Origin: Lagopus muta
Lineage: Eukaryota > Chordata > Aves > Galliformes > Phasianidae
DNA length: 64,000 bases
Direction: 5' to 3'
NCBI RefSeq assembly: GCF_023343835.1
Contig: NC_064437.1
Coordinates: 49,116,972 to 49,180,971, forward strand
In this document: piece after piece, positions 35,866 to 46,977 of the stretch
How the letters are laid out: every line of letters starts with the position of its first letter
Numbering within the stretch: the stretch's first letter is position 1
Notes under the pieces: generated by a model
Told to the model about the DNA's origin: nothing
Seen by the model: only the letters and a program-made list of their open reading frames with translations
The model's database searches: none
Program-made: the position numbers and the translations under genes

Positions 35866-35870
35866 AAGGG

Positions 35871-38667
35871 CTTCTTGTTTAATGGAGAATACTGCTCTTT
35901 TGCCATTACAACTGTCATGCAACTGTCAGTGTTAGATAGGCTTTCACCTTCTACATGTCATTGCAAACTGTACATATTGTAGCTTGATATGCTGAAGCAT
36001 TATAACAAGGTATGTACCATAAACAGCACTGTAGGAGAAACAGATTGTAATATGACTGTGCTGAAAAGGCCTTAACCTTGACCATTCTCCTTGTTCTGAC
36101 TCCTACCTTAAAAGAGCTCTGACTTTGTCGTTCTTAAGACCCTCATTGAATCTGAGCCTTTGCTTTAACTTTACGTTTTCTTATTTCACCCCATTTTCAG
36201 GACACTTCATCTTTTCTCATATTGTAGTGGGGCATTCTCTAGGCTATTCTAAAATCTTTTCTTGTAGAGCTGTCATAGGTCTCCTCTCCATGTGATCCTG
36301 CCTCTTTCTTTTGCTTCTCCCTCTGGAACAAATGTGCTTTTCACCTATAAATCGGAGCTAGCCAGAATCATCTGGCAGACCAACTTTCTTCTCAGTCAAA
36401 AGGTTATGACAAACACTTTTTTTCTACAGAAAACACAAATTTTTCACATACTCAGAAAATTTCATTTCGTTACTTCCATCCAGAAAAATAATTTTGACAG
36501 ATTCTTCATCTAGCCTTCATTTTTCTTCATCAGGGGTTTTTAGTCAATCCTAACTTTTGTTCATAGGGATTTTATTTTCCCCTCCACAATTTGTATTTCT
36601 ATAACCTTCTGAGCAAAATAAGATCCCTATAAACATCTGAGTAAAAGATGAACTTTCCAACCTATGTTATTAAGGTGGATTAAAAATAAAGTGAAATAAG
36701 TTTGCTGGTGCCCTATTTTTGACAGCTCCAGCCCAGATGATTCCTTTATGGGTCAGTAAAAGCCTTGCGGTATGTTTGTAGAGTCAGCAAAAATAGCTGG
36801 CTTTCCTCATAGTCTGAACCAGTGCAGCCCTGAAGCTCTCTGAAGTCACTGAGATAAAGACCAGGCCCTGAGAGAGCGCACAAAAACACACTAAATATAC
36901 AGCTCTGGGCCTTGGTTACATCAGAATCTTTTGAAGCAAATGGCAGAGGGAATAAATAGAATCCTGTGTCTAGATCCAGACCACACCAAATAGCTCAGCA
37001 TTGTTCTCATCTGTAATTGCTGCCCTAGGTGATAAATTCTGGTGTATCCCCAGCACTTCAGAATATGCAGCAGTCATATCCAAAGCCCAGCCAGAGAGGC
37101 CAGCTGAGAAGTCTTCCAGGCTCAGGAATGAGGAAAGTCTATATGGCTTTTTCTCCACTACGGAGAACTATGTCAGCCAAAAGCTTCCCACACTCTTCTC
37201 TGCCTGCTGGATGTTAAGGGTTATGACTACATGCAAACATTTTTAGTTCATCTGCTTCCTTCTACTAATGTCTACTGACCACAGGTTTGATTATGGCATG
37301 AGATATGCCTGTAAAACTTTCAGTGGTGTGTGTGCCTGACCAACTTCATCTTGTTTCACCATGGTTTTTATTCTACCTTGTGCTCTTCTCACTTACAGGT
37401 TATTGTTGCAGGGAGCAGCTGGGAGTCAATCAAGTAGAATATGACCCAAACCTGGGAAATGCATGTAATCTGTTCTAAGCAGACTTATTTCTGGGAGAAG
37501 AGTTGTTGCCTATCAGTAAAAAGCAGTTTCCAGGGTACACAAAATGAGAAGAGCTTTTCTATGGGAAGATTTCTGGTAATACAATCACTGCAAACTAGCA
37601 TCCAGTGTTGCTAGACGAAATGGTTACACTTTTCAGCTAACCTGCTGCGAAGACTGAATGGGGCATGAGTGTAAATTTAATATATTCTGCCTTAGTGTTG
37701 GAGTCTGAGTTCGGTGTTGCAGCCTTTAATGAGAGCTCTGTGAGTGTGTGTTCCCTGGTAGCACTGGTTTCCATGACAGCTTCTCTGTCAACTATTTTTC
37801 ACACATGCTTTATGACTTATTGTGCAGCACGTGTTGTTTAGCTTCATGGTCTGTGCTACAGTTTCAGGAAACCTGTGACTCTTTAACTTGCAGCCAACAT
37901 TGCCTGGCAAGGAGCAATTGCCTGCCACAAGGAACGAAATAACAATGAGCAATCCATAAAGGAAAGGTGGGGAAAGCACACTGGTATGTTAAAAATTTGG
38001 ATGTGTCACATAAAATACAGCTGGCAGGACTGACAGGCTCAGGAACATCTGCAAGGCCTTGGACTTGAAGAAATGGATCATTAGTGACTGGTGGTTCTGT
38101 CGCTTCATGAACTCACCAGTGTTAGATTTCCATGCTCTGTCACATTCTCCATCCACACGCCAGATTCTGCCTGAGGGCTCTCTTATGTACTACCCTGCTT
38201 TTTCCCATGCCCTCCCTTCCCTCCTTCCCCCACCCAAAAGCTCCTCACTCATAGAAAGACATTTCTAAAAATACCAAGGGAAAACACTGCCAGTTCTGGC
38301 ACACTCCCGTGTGCTCATGCTGGGTCAGTTTTGCTAGCACAGTTGAGTTCTCACCATGCCCAGATGAAGAAACCTGTCTGGGAGGAGAAAGGTGCCTGGA
38401 CTTGCTCCTTTCCCTGAGCACTTGGGCAGCATGGAAGGAGCAGTGGCTGCAGCTTCATAGGGGGGATTCTCCCGCAAAGAACCTCCTTCTGCAAAGCCAG
38501 GGCAGTGCTGAGTGGGTGCATGTTGCCTCACGTCTGCCTGATGCTTCCTTGAAGATTGCTGCTGGGCAGCCTGTGTTCAAGCAGGCGTAGGCTGCTTTGA
38601 CACAGCTGAGAGCATCAGCAAGCTTGAATTTCCTTTCTGAGAAGGGGTAAGGATGTAACAGAGGACA
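35871..38667. other. Intergenic, no gene recognised
   Basis: Non-coding DNA. The only clear low-complexity stretch is a pyrimidine-rich tract at 38198-38235 (CCCTCCCTTCCCTCCTTCC). Confidence 0.6.
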
Positions 38668-38812
38668 GAATCATAGAATCACTGAGGTTGAAAAAGACCA
38701 CTAAGATCTCTAGTCCAATGATCAGCCCAACACCACCATGCCCACTAACCATGTCCCTCAGTGCCACATCTACCCTTTTTCTCGAATGCCTCCAGGGATG
38801 GTGACTCCTGAA
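38668..38812 (-). mobile_element. CR1 LINE 3' fragment
   Basis: This is a reverse CR1 starting at AGAATCATAGAATCACTGAG, with AAGACCACTAAGATCTCTAG and ending at CCTCCAGGGATGGTGACTCC. It is short and fairly well preserved. Confidence 0.9.
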
Positions 38813-39958
38813 CAGAATCTGTAAGAAGTATAAGATGAAATCTTGTTGAGTACATGAATGTCCCAGTTTTGCCTGAATTAGAGTGGTCAAAATTGGCCTG
38901 GAGAGCTGTTCAGAGAACAATCTTTTGGCCACATCCCTTTGAAAGGAGCTTTCAAAAAAGGCATTGTTTGTGCACAATGAGTGAGTGTTGGCCATGGCTA
39001 GATCAGAATAGAATTCCTACCAAATGCCTGCTGCCTCCTCTGGATAATACCCAACAATTAGTGTTACTGCAGGAAATATGTGGAAATTAACAAAGGTTTT
39101 GTTGCTGAGTGGATTGTGTGGCCCAGCCAAAAGGAGCTGCAATTCCCACCCAGTTTGATTCTTTCTGCTGTGACCTAGCCCTGTTACTTGCTTCCCTTTT
39201 CAAAAACGGTTAACACCTCAAAAAATTCGGAACTTGCTAGAGACTGGGAGTCTGCTGGAGATAGCACTTCCCACCTCCCCCAGCCTTTCTCTGTGCAGTG
39301 TTAGGAGTTGGCAGGGCTTGAAGGTGTCAGGGATGCTAGTCTTTAGGCAGTGAGGGGAACAGAAAGACAGCTGATGGAGAGCAGCACGCTAGCCTGGGAT
39401 GGGCTAATTTGTCATCTACCAGGTATTATTAGATCTCGCAATCCCTGGGAGAGAATTTGTTCAGAAGTGAAAAGCTTTCTGGTGTGTAAAGACCAGTGGA
39501 GCCTGATGCAGGAAATAGCATATACCTGAGTAGCCTCAGATAACTTAAAGAGTAGAGATTGAGGCATGAACCACTAAGCACTCAAGAGCCAGGCATAAAC
39601 TGTTTCACACCTCAAATGATGTCCTTTTCCCTGGCACTGATACAGCCACCATTTTGCGTTCACATCTCCCATCCAGCCAGGCAACCAGTACATGCCACTG
39701 GGCCAACTCCAGAGGAGAGATGCAAAGCCTGTGACAACTGTATGTGGTTAAACGTGAGGCCCTGGGTCTTCCAGTGAGCCTACACCCCATACTGGACCTG
39801 ATTGCAACAGGCACCCCTGTCCTCCTGATGTCACTGCACCACAGCCCTCCTGGTGAGATGTTCATCCCAGGCTTGGCAAGCCTGTGAGTAAAGCAGTGCC
39901 AGGGCCACTGGGACTTCGGTAACTCCTGCTAAAACCTCTTAAAATGTGATTTCAAGAG
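38813..39958. other. Intergenic, no recognised feature
   Basis: Unique non-coding DNA between CR1 copies; nothing definable. Confidence 0.6.
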
Positions 39959-40116
39959 ATGCAGTGGATGTCCCATCCCTGGAGACATTCAAGGTCAGGC
40001 TGGGTGGGGTTCTGAGCAACCTCATCTAGCTCTAGGTATTCTTGTCCATTGCAGAGGAGTTGGACTTAGATGACCTTTAGAGATCCCTTCCAACTCTTAA
40101 CAATTATACGATTCTG
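39959..40116 (+). mobile_element. CR1 LINE 3' fragment
   Basis: This is a plus-strand CR1. GTGGATGTCCCATCCCTGGA, CATTCAAGGTCAGGCTGG, then TGACCTTTAGAGATCCCTTC and the tail CAATTATACGATTCTGTC. Confidence 0.9.
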
Positions 40117-40265
40117 TCTGTGCTTTCTGGCAACTTGTGGTGTGGAGGTTTTATTTTGGGGCACCTGGCAAGGTGCTGCTCCATGTGGTTTCTAGGTGAG
40201 ATGAGGGAAAGCACCACTGTTGAAAGAACACAGGATTACCTTAAAGACTGTCCTCACAAGATGCC

Positions 40266-40506
40266 CACATCTAGTGAGAGGAGAGATAAGGGAAGGTTCA
40301 GGTTGGATATCAGGAAAAATAACTTCTCAGAAGGAGTGGTAATATATTGAAATAGTCTGCCCAGTGAGGTGGCACAGTCACCATCCCTGGAGATGTTCAA
40401 GAAACGCATAGGTATGGCACTGAGTGAATTGGTAAGTGAGCATGGTGGGGATGAATTGATAGTTGGACTTAGTGGTCTTTTCCAACCTTAATGATTCTAT
40501 GTCTAT
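40266..40506 (+). mobile_element. CR1 LINE 3' fragment
   Basis: This is a second plus-strand CR1, 150 bp after the previous one. GTTCAGGTTGGATATCAGGA, CCATCCCTGGAGATGTTCAA and the tail TCCAACCTTAATGATTCTAT. It overlaps the first copy in consensus position, so these are two insertions and not one split copy. Confidence 0.9.
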
Positions 40507-43050
40507 GAAATAGCTGTGTGCAGGTGGGCCTGTCTGTGGCTTCAGGGCAAAGTGACATAATGAGAAGGAGAGTGCAGGTAGAGGGGAATGGCTGTGGCTG
40601 TATGTTGCACTGGGGTTGGGGCAGGAGTGAGGCCAGGCTGCAGACTGCAAGAAGCAGCAAGTCTCATGCTACATTTTACCATGTCTTATCCTTGGGACAG
40701 CTGATTCCACAGCCACAAGATGCACGTGGCAGACTCCAGACAGCTGGTTTGGGGGAGCACTGCTCGCTGTCTCTGCAATCAGTTGGGTTAGTCCAGCACT
40801 CCCAGTCGTGTGTGGCTGCAGCTCCACCCAGACAGAGCCGTTTATTTTTGTAGCTGCTGGGAGATGCTGTGAGAGAGGTGGGCAAAGTTCAGCTGGGATT
40901 ATTTTTAATACCCTATGTCTAGAGGGAAATTCAGAGCTCTGTTTGACTGGAGCTGCTTTTTCCGTCTTTAAAGTCTCTGCTTACATTGTACAAAGCTCCT
41001 GCCATTTTCTGTACGTTCCTGTCTATTTCCATTCTCCCCTTTTGGCTGCCCCTCAAATTGCTCCATTTGTGGCAAAGATGTTGCAGCAGGAGATGCACTT
41101 TGCCTGGTTACCAAGAGGACCTGACCCCTCTCCCCTCTGCACTCCTATGAGCTATCTTCATGGCTTGTTCCCTATCTGCCACATGGGATAAAATCTACCT
41201 TCTAGCAGGCAATTCATCATTACACTTGGTGACAACTGTTGAGGTATCCAATTGTGTCCTCTGGCTGAGATGCTACTTCACACAAACTCTGGGAAAGCTA
41301 CATTATTCTGTTTATAGCGAGCTGCAGCTTTGCTCCGGACCCACTGCCAGGCTCCAGGGAGAGTCAGTAAACATGAGTTCAGTGAACAGGCTGGGCTGGG
41401 GCACAGAGGACCTGCATTTACCTCCTCATTCTGCTTCCCTTCTGCTGGGCTAACTGGGCTGCCAAATAGGTAGTAGTTAGAAATTCATGGACAGCCAAAT
41501 TTTCCCCTCACTGACACCTCTGCCTTTTGAAACAACAGCCCAATATTTTAAGCACAGTGTCTGTGCTTGTGTATGCATGTATTTGTGTGTCACACTACGC
41601 ATCCTTCTTGGTGGATTCAAACCAGATGTTGAGATGACAATTTGATCCCCTTCTGCTCTGGCTAAGCCAAGTGGGTGGAAATCTGGGCTGCAGCTCATGG
41701 CTGAATGTCCAGCCAAGAATCTCCAGGCCTTTCCCTGACATTAACAGGACCCCCTGGAAGTTTGGGAAATGTTGTAATATCGATGTACAGCTGGAAAAGA
41801 CAAAGCGCATGAGAGAGAATGGACTCATGCTGGGTAGAATGGCAAGCTTCAGTGTGAAGATAGACTGCCCTGGCCAGACCACTAGATGGAGACGTTCCTA
41901 TCAGATTTGTGAAAAAACTCATGTATTTAAGAAAATATATTTCCCTGTGGTTTCTCAAGGATCTGCCAGTAAAAGCACTGACATTCTCACCAATGGTTTC
42001 AAAAGGAGTTAGCATTGCACAGTGGCAAGGGAAGAGGTTTCTTGGTTTGATAACAGAGTATGGGAGTGACATTTAAAAGGACTACCCATTTGAAACCTTC
42101 TCCATTTACCAAGTGCCCCTGCTCCCACACAGGGAAAAAGTACAACAGAATGGTTCAGAGCCCCAAAACCCTGCAGCTCAGAGAGGAGGGTGCTCCATCG
42201 GCACTGTGAACCCCCAGAAGCCCAGCAGTACGCATGCTCACAGCCACCCCTCACGTAGCTCTGGTGTAGCACACACCTCTGTGGCACAGTGGTGGGGATA
42301 CCCGATACCCCTGCGGCCCAGAGTAGTTCATTTTCAGCTGCCTCCACCCAGCATCTGGCAGCTTGCTTCACTCTGCCTCAGAGGGTCATAAATATGGATT
42401 AGTCTTTGCCCAGAAACAGAGTTCTGCTTATATGAGAATTCCTCAGTTGGGACTGCGGAAAAAAAGAAGGCAGATATTGCTCTGTGACTTTAGCTCTGCC
42501 TGGTGGCTATTATATCTCAGTACATTAATGTATGCTTGAACTTACTTGCTCCCCTGCTCTCAGGGCTCTTTCTTCAAGTAGAAGGATATTAATGACTTTG
42601 ACTTCAATCCAATTCTCCCTTTTCCCTAAACCACTTGCTTTCCAAGTCCTGACAACAAGGTCAGACAAACTCTGAATCAGTGTCCAGTCATACACTGGTA
42701 TGTCTAACTCTAATGTTCTGCAGAACTTTAGCCTGATACAACTGAGATTGCGGTGAGTCACTGTAAGAGGATCTGCAGCTCCAACCCTAGCAAAGCAGAT
42801 GCCATAGGTGCTCTGCCTCTTGAAGCTCAACACCAAACAGCAGCAAATTTGTGATTTTTGTCTGTTTCTTATGAAACATGACTCTTACAAGTGTTGAATC
42901 ACAGATGTTAAAAATGCAAAGGGTGCAGATGTGTTGACCCCTCCAAGCTGCTGACCTGTGGTATGGTATCCAGTTCTCAGAACTACAAATCCCGGAGAGG
43001 AGATTATAATAAGTTGTGTGCCAACCAAGATCTGATGAGGCTATGCAACC
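40507..43050. other. Intergenic, no gene recognised
   Basis: This segment has several medium-length open stretches on both strands (for example 40808-41191, 41671-42012 and 42009-42371), but none shows a domain, a signal or a splice pattern I can support. They overlap each other in opposite frames, as expected for chance in fairly GC-balanced DNA. Confidence 0.55.
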
Positions 43051-43212
43051 AGTATCATGGAATGGCTTGGGTTGAAAAGAACCTCAAAGATCACCCAGTT
43101 TCAACCCCTTGCTATGTGCAGGTCACCAACCACTAGACCAGGCTGCCCAGAGCCACACCCAGCCTGGTCTTGAATGCCTCCAGGGATGGGGCATCCACAA
43201 CCTCTGGGCAGT
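43051..43212 (-). mobile_element. CR1 LINE 3' fragment
   Basis: This is a reverse CR1. GGGTTGAAAAGAACCTCAAA, GATCACCCAGTTTCAACCCC, ACCAGGCTGCCCAGAGCC and TGCCTCCAGGGATGGGGCAT. Confidence 0.9.
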
Positions 43213-44131
43213 AGCATAAAATGTAGCAGTAGCTACATCTTATCCCAGAGAAATCAGGAAAAAAAATCCATTGCTCCAGAATCTCAGGTCTGAGAGCCTT
43301 ACACATGCTAGGCAAATTGTTTGTCCTTTGCAAGACAGAAGAACCAGGAAACACAGAGGTCCAGCAGTTCTGAACACATCTAGCTCAGGGTGCAGGCACT
43401 TCTCTTTTATTCCATACACACATACTCAATACCAGATTCAAGACAGCTCACTCACTGCTCTGAAGTGACAAGCTGTGAAGCATGTTCACGATGAAAAGTG
43501 TGAAGGTGCTGCTTTTAGTGAACACAAGCTTCCTGACTACCATTTGGCCTTTCAGTCCAGGTTCATCCTTAAGACAGATGGATACTTCTCTAGAAGTGAG
43601 AATCTAAGTGTAGAGATCAGGAGCTGTGCAGCCCATTTCCCTACCCAGTGGATCTTCATGGAGGTATACAAAACCTCACAGAGTCATCACTGCCAGCACA
43701 GAGCTTGTTTTCATACATATAGCCAGAGATCCTTTAAAGTCATTGAGATACCTCAATGCAGAGGAGACCATAACATCAAATTTTCTTCACCACTGCTAAT
43801 CATTTTGCTGCGTTCTCTCAAAGTGGCCAGATCTACCAAGGGAGAGGATGTGATTCACGAGCTGTAGCTCCCTCTTTCCCACCCTCCTGACTGAAGAATG
43901 CAACTTTCATACTGGCAGACCATTCACACAGGGGCACACCTTCCCCACATCAATCTAAAGACAAAACACACGCTCAGAATTTCCATATTTGTCCTTTCTT
44001 GGGAATGGCACGTTATTCACAGCCTTAAAATACTAGCTGGAAAGTTGTTATTTTTTTTTTGTCTTCCTCTTTGTGCGTGTGTTGTCAATGCCCATTGGCA
44101 AGAGTCCATCAAATGACAGATGAGGTGATGA
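43213..44131. other. Intergenic, no recognised feature
   Basis: Non-coding DNA between two reverse CR1 copies. A plus-strand open stretch at 43475-43867 has no recognisable domain. Confidence 0.55.
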
Positions 44132-44560
44132 ACATAGAATCACAGAATCACCAGGGTTGGAAGGGACTTCAAGGATCATGAGTCTCCAACCCCCCAGCCA
44201 CATGCAGGGCCACCAACCTCTACATTCAATACTAGACCAGGCTGCGCAGGGCCCCGTACAGTCTGGCTTTGAACATCTCCAGGGACAGGACATCCACAAC
44301 CTCTCTGGGCAGCCTGTTCCAACACCTCTCCACTCTCTCTGAAAAGAATTTCCCCCTGACATCCAACCTAAATCTCCCCTCCCATTTGCCTTCTGAGCTA
44401 CAAGGGCACACTGCTGGCTCATGTTAAGTTTTTCATCTATCAAGACCCCCAGGTCCTCCTCCGAAGGCTGCTCTCAAGGACTTCTCCTTCCAATCTGTAT
44501 GGATGCCTGGGATTCCTCCAGCCCAAGTGCAAAACTCCACACTGGAACATAGCTGAACAT
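44132..44560 (-). mobile_element. CR1 LINE with internal deletion
   Basis: This is a reverse CR1. The 3' part is well preserved: AGAATCACAGAATCACCAGG, CAGGACATCCACAACCTCTC, then ACATCCAACCTAAATCTCCC to about 44384. It then jumps to sequence from the RT region: GAGCTACAAGGGCACACTGC, GGCTCATGTTAAGTTTTTCA, AAGACCCCCAGGTCC. Several hundred bases normally between these parts, as seen in the copy at 220-998, are missing. Confidence 0.9.
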
Positions 44561-46645
44561 AGCTGGAGTTCAGCTCTAGGACTAAAGTTCCCCTCATGTT
44601 TGCCTTTGGGCACTGGAGATAGATGTACATCTACAGCAGAGGTAATATTTTATAGGACTAATATCTCCCCAGCTTCTGAAGGAGATCAAATTGCTTTGAA
44701 GCTTGCATATGAAAGAAACCAATAACATTCAAGAGTTACTTTCGCCGTTGTAGAAATACAGACCCACCTCTGCGACACAGCAGGCTGCCTATTTATCAGT
44801 AAGGTTGCACAGCAAAGTAGGGCACAAAGGGAACTGAATCACCAGCAGGAATGTAAAAGGGACTAGACAGCACTTCCCTAATCATTACGTGGCCAGGATA
44901 TTAGTGTAGGTTTCATCCTCGTCACGTGAGTCAAATGATCACTGATAACAAAAATCACCTAAGACTTCACTGGACAAAATAGCATTTGCAGTAGCACAAG
45001 TCTTCTGACAGTGGGCTGGATCCTTCAGGGCTAAAGACGAACGGCTTTTCTTTGCCATTTATGTTGGAGTTTGGTTGGTTCGCCTTCTCAGTAACTAATC
45101 CAGACATGATTTTAGAAAACACACTCCCTGTTATAGCACCTTCCTCAGATTCCTGCATATCTTTATTGGCATTTCCAAAAATAGAGTCACTTCAGAGACA
45201 TGAATAGATGTGAACACAGTGGTCTCGTGGCAGCAATGCTATAGATGTTTTTTATCTTCTCCTGATTTCTAAGTAGACTTTCCAAAATGTAATCAAGTTC
45301 TGAGATACAGGCAATCTTCTCAAATCTCCTTGAGTTCAATGTCCAGTGATAATGTATACTAGAACCTCACAATGTAAGGGAGCGAACCCCTACAGCCCAG
45401 TTCATTAAGGAGAGATTAATCACTACAAGAAAATGCTTTGTGCCTATTGCTTTAAAAGTGAGGAAAGAATAATGGCTAGACCAGTAGGAGGATCAGGAGC
45501 CTCGACTTCAGTGCTTGGCATCGCTGCTGACTTCTGAGGTGAACTTGCTGTCTTTGAATAAATTGCTGTCGTTCACTGTGCCTCAGGTGTTCCTCCTACC
45601 CTAGATACTACTGACTTCATCACTAAAATGCTTTGGGCTTGAGGTAAGATCTTAGTGTAGCTACTCTCTGGTGGCTCAGAGTTTCAGAACAGTCTCTTAA
45701 TATAAACACCTACCTCATCAAGTTTCAAACAAACTCTTTCACTGTTTTCCCAGTGGGTAATAAGCCATTACGCCTGTTGTGTTTTAAGGTAAAAATTAAC
45801 GATTTCCTTCCTGTTCTAAAGGAAGGTCTACTTCCGGAATCTGGGAAATTCTTTTCTTAAACATTCCATGTAAATATAATTCTTTTAAAAAATAATATGC
45901 ATGGCTTAAGTCATCATAAGCACAATGGTTATTGTATATAAAAGAATTGGGGCAGTATTTTATAACTACTTAAGTGCTATATTTAAGAAACTGAATAAAT
46001 CATGTTCAAATTTGCTGATGTTAAAAATGTCAGGTGTCCCAAGGGAAGGTGAAGAGGGTGTGCTAAGGGCTATGAGTGGCTGAAGAGTAGTCTCATGGAA
46101 ATATTGCAATACAATAGGGAATTCATTGTAATAAAATAATACTAAAGATTGAACATTGTTCCATTGTTTTCTGCACTTGCAGTCCTAAGAACTTACGTTG
46201 TCCTGATCGGTACTGTAGTCCCAGAGGGCTTCATAGGAAGTAAACTTTTACTTATGGTTTTCTGGTCAATTTGCTCTGCTGGAAGTAGCAATATCACATA
46301 ATTTTTGGGGTGTGGGAAGGACTTTCCTGGTAGATTTTCTAGAAGCTGTATCTGGCCATTCCAGCTGTCTTTTTGATGGGGAAAGCCCTTCTCTTATGAA
46401 ACTCTGGGTACCACTCATAAGATGTCAGTATGACAAACCACTAAAAAATGCCAGAACTGTAGAATTAGGTGTAATTCATTCTGAAAGGAAGAGCATGCTG
46501 CAGAGACCTGGTTCCCTTCAGAGCAAGCCAAGGATGGGTTTCTTGCCCAAGAGAAGTTAAGACCAAAAGTCAACCATTTGAGCAGAAGAGTGCATCATGA
46601 CTCTTCAGGGCCCTTCAGCTCCAACCATTCATGGATGTGTGTGGC
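44561..46645. other. Intergenic, no recognised feature
   Basis: Unique AT-rich non-coding DNA; no exon or repeat family supported. Confidence 0.6.
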
Positions 46646-46977
46646 TGTAAGAAGAGAAACAATTGATACAATTACCTTTAACTAGCTTCAGATCACCCAA
46701 GAAAGATAGTGGTCACAATTTAGTAACAAAGGAAAAGCTTACCCTTTCTGAGGATCAAGGCTTACTGGAAACTCCAAAAGAAGGCAATCCCCCCATCCCC
46801 CCCTAACAAATCTGTTCCTTTTCGTTGCCAGCCCTTAAATGTGGTTAAGAAGGACTCTGGGTCCACCCCTTCTGGTCACACAAGGGAATTGCTCACGCCT
46901 GTGCTCCCAGGGCTGGTCATGCCCTTTCACCAGGTGCTAAATCACTGATTCAGGCTGTACATAGTGGTTTCCATACA
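46646..46977 (-). mobile_element. LTR-like element, copy D
   Basis: This is another member of the 35499-35865 LTR family. It shares AAAAGCTTACCCTTTCTGAG, CCCTTAAATGTGG, CCACCCCTTCTGG, CCTGTGCTCCC, AGGTGCTAAATCACTGATTC and the end CCATACA at 46977. The left end is placed at TGTAAG by similarity. No target duplication is visible, so either the ends are worn or the left end is misplaced. Confidence 0.7.

Noticed and set aside
40808-42371. Cluster of 90-130 codon open stretches on both strands
   Set aside because: They overlap in opposite frames, and none shows a recognisable family, signal peptide or exon boundaries.
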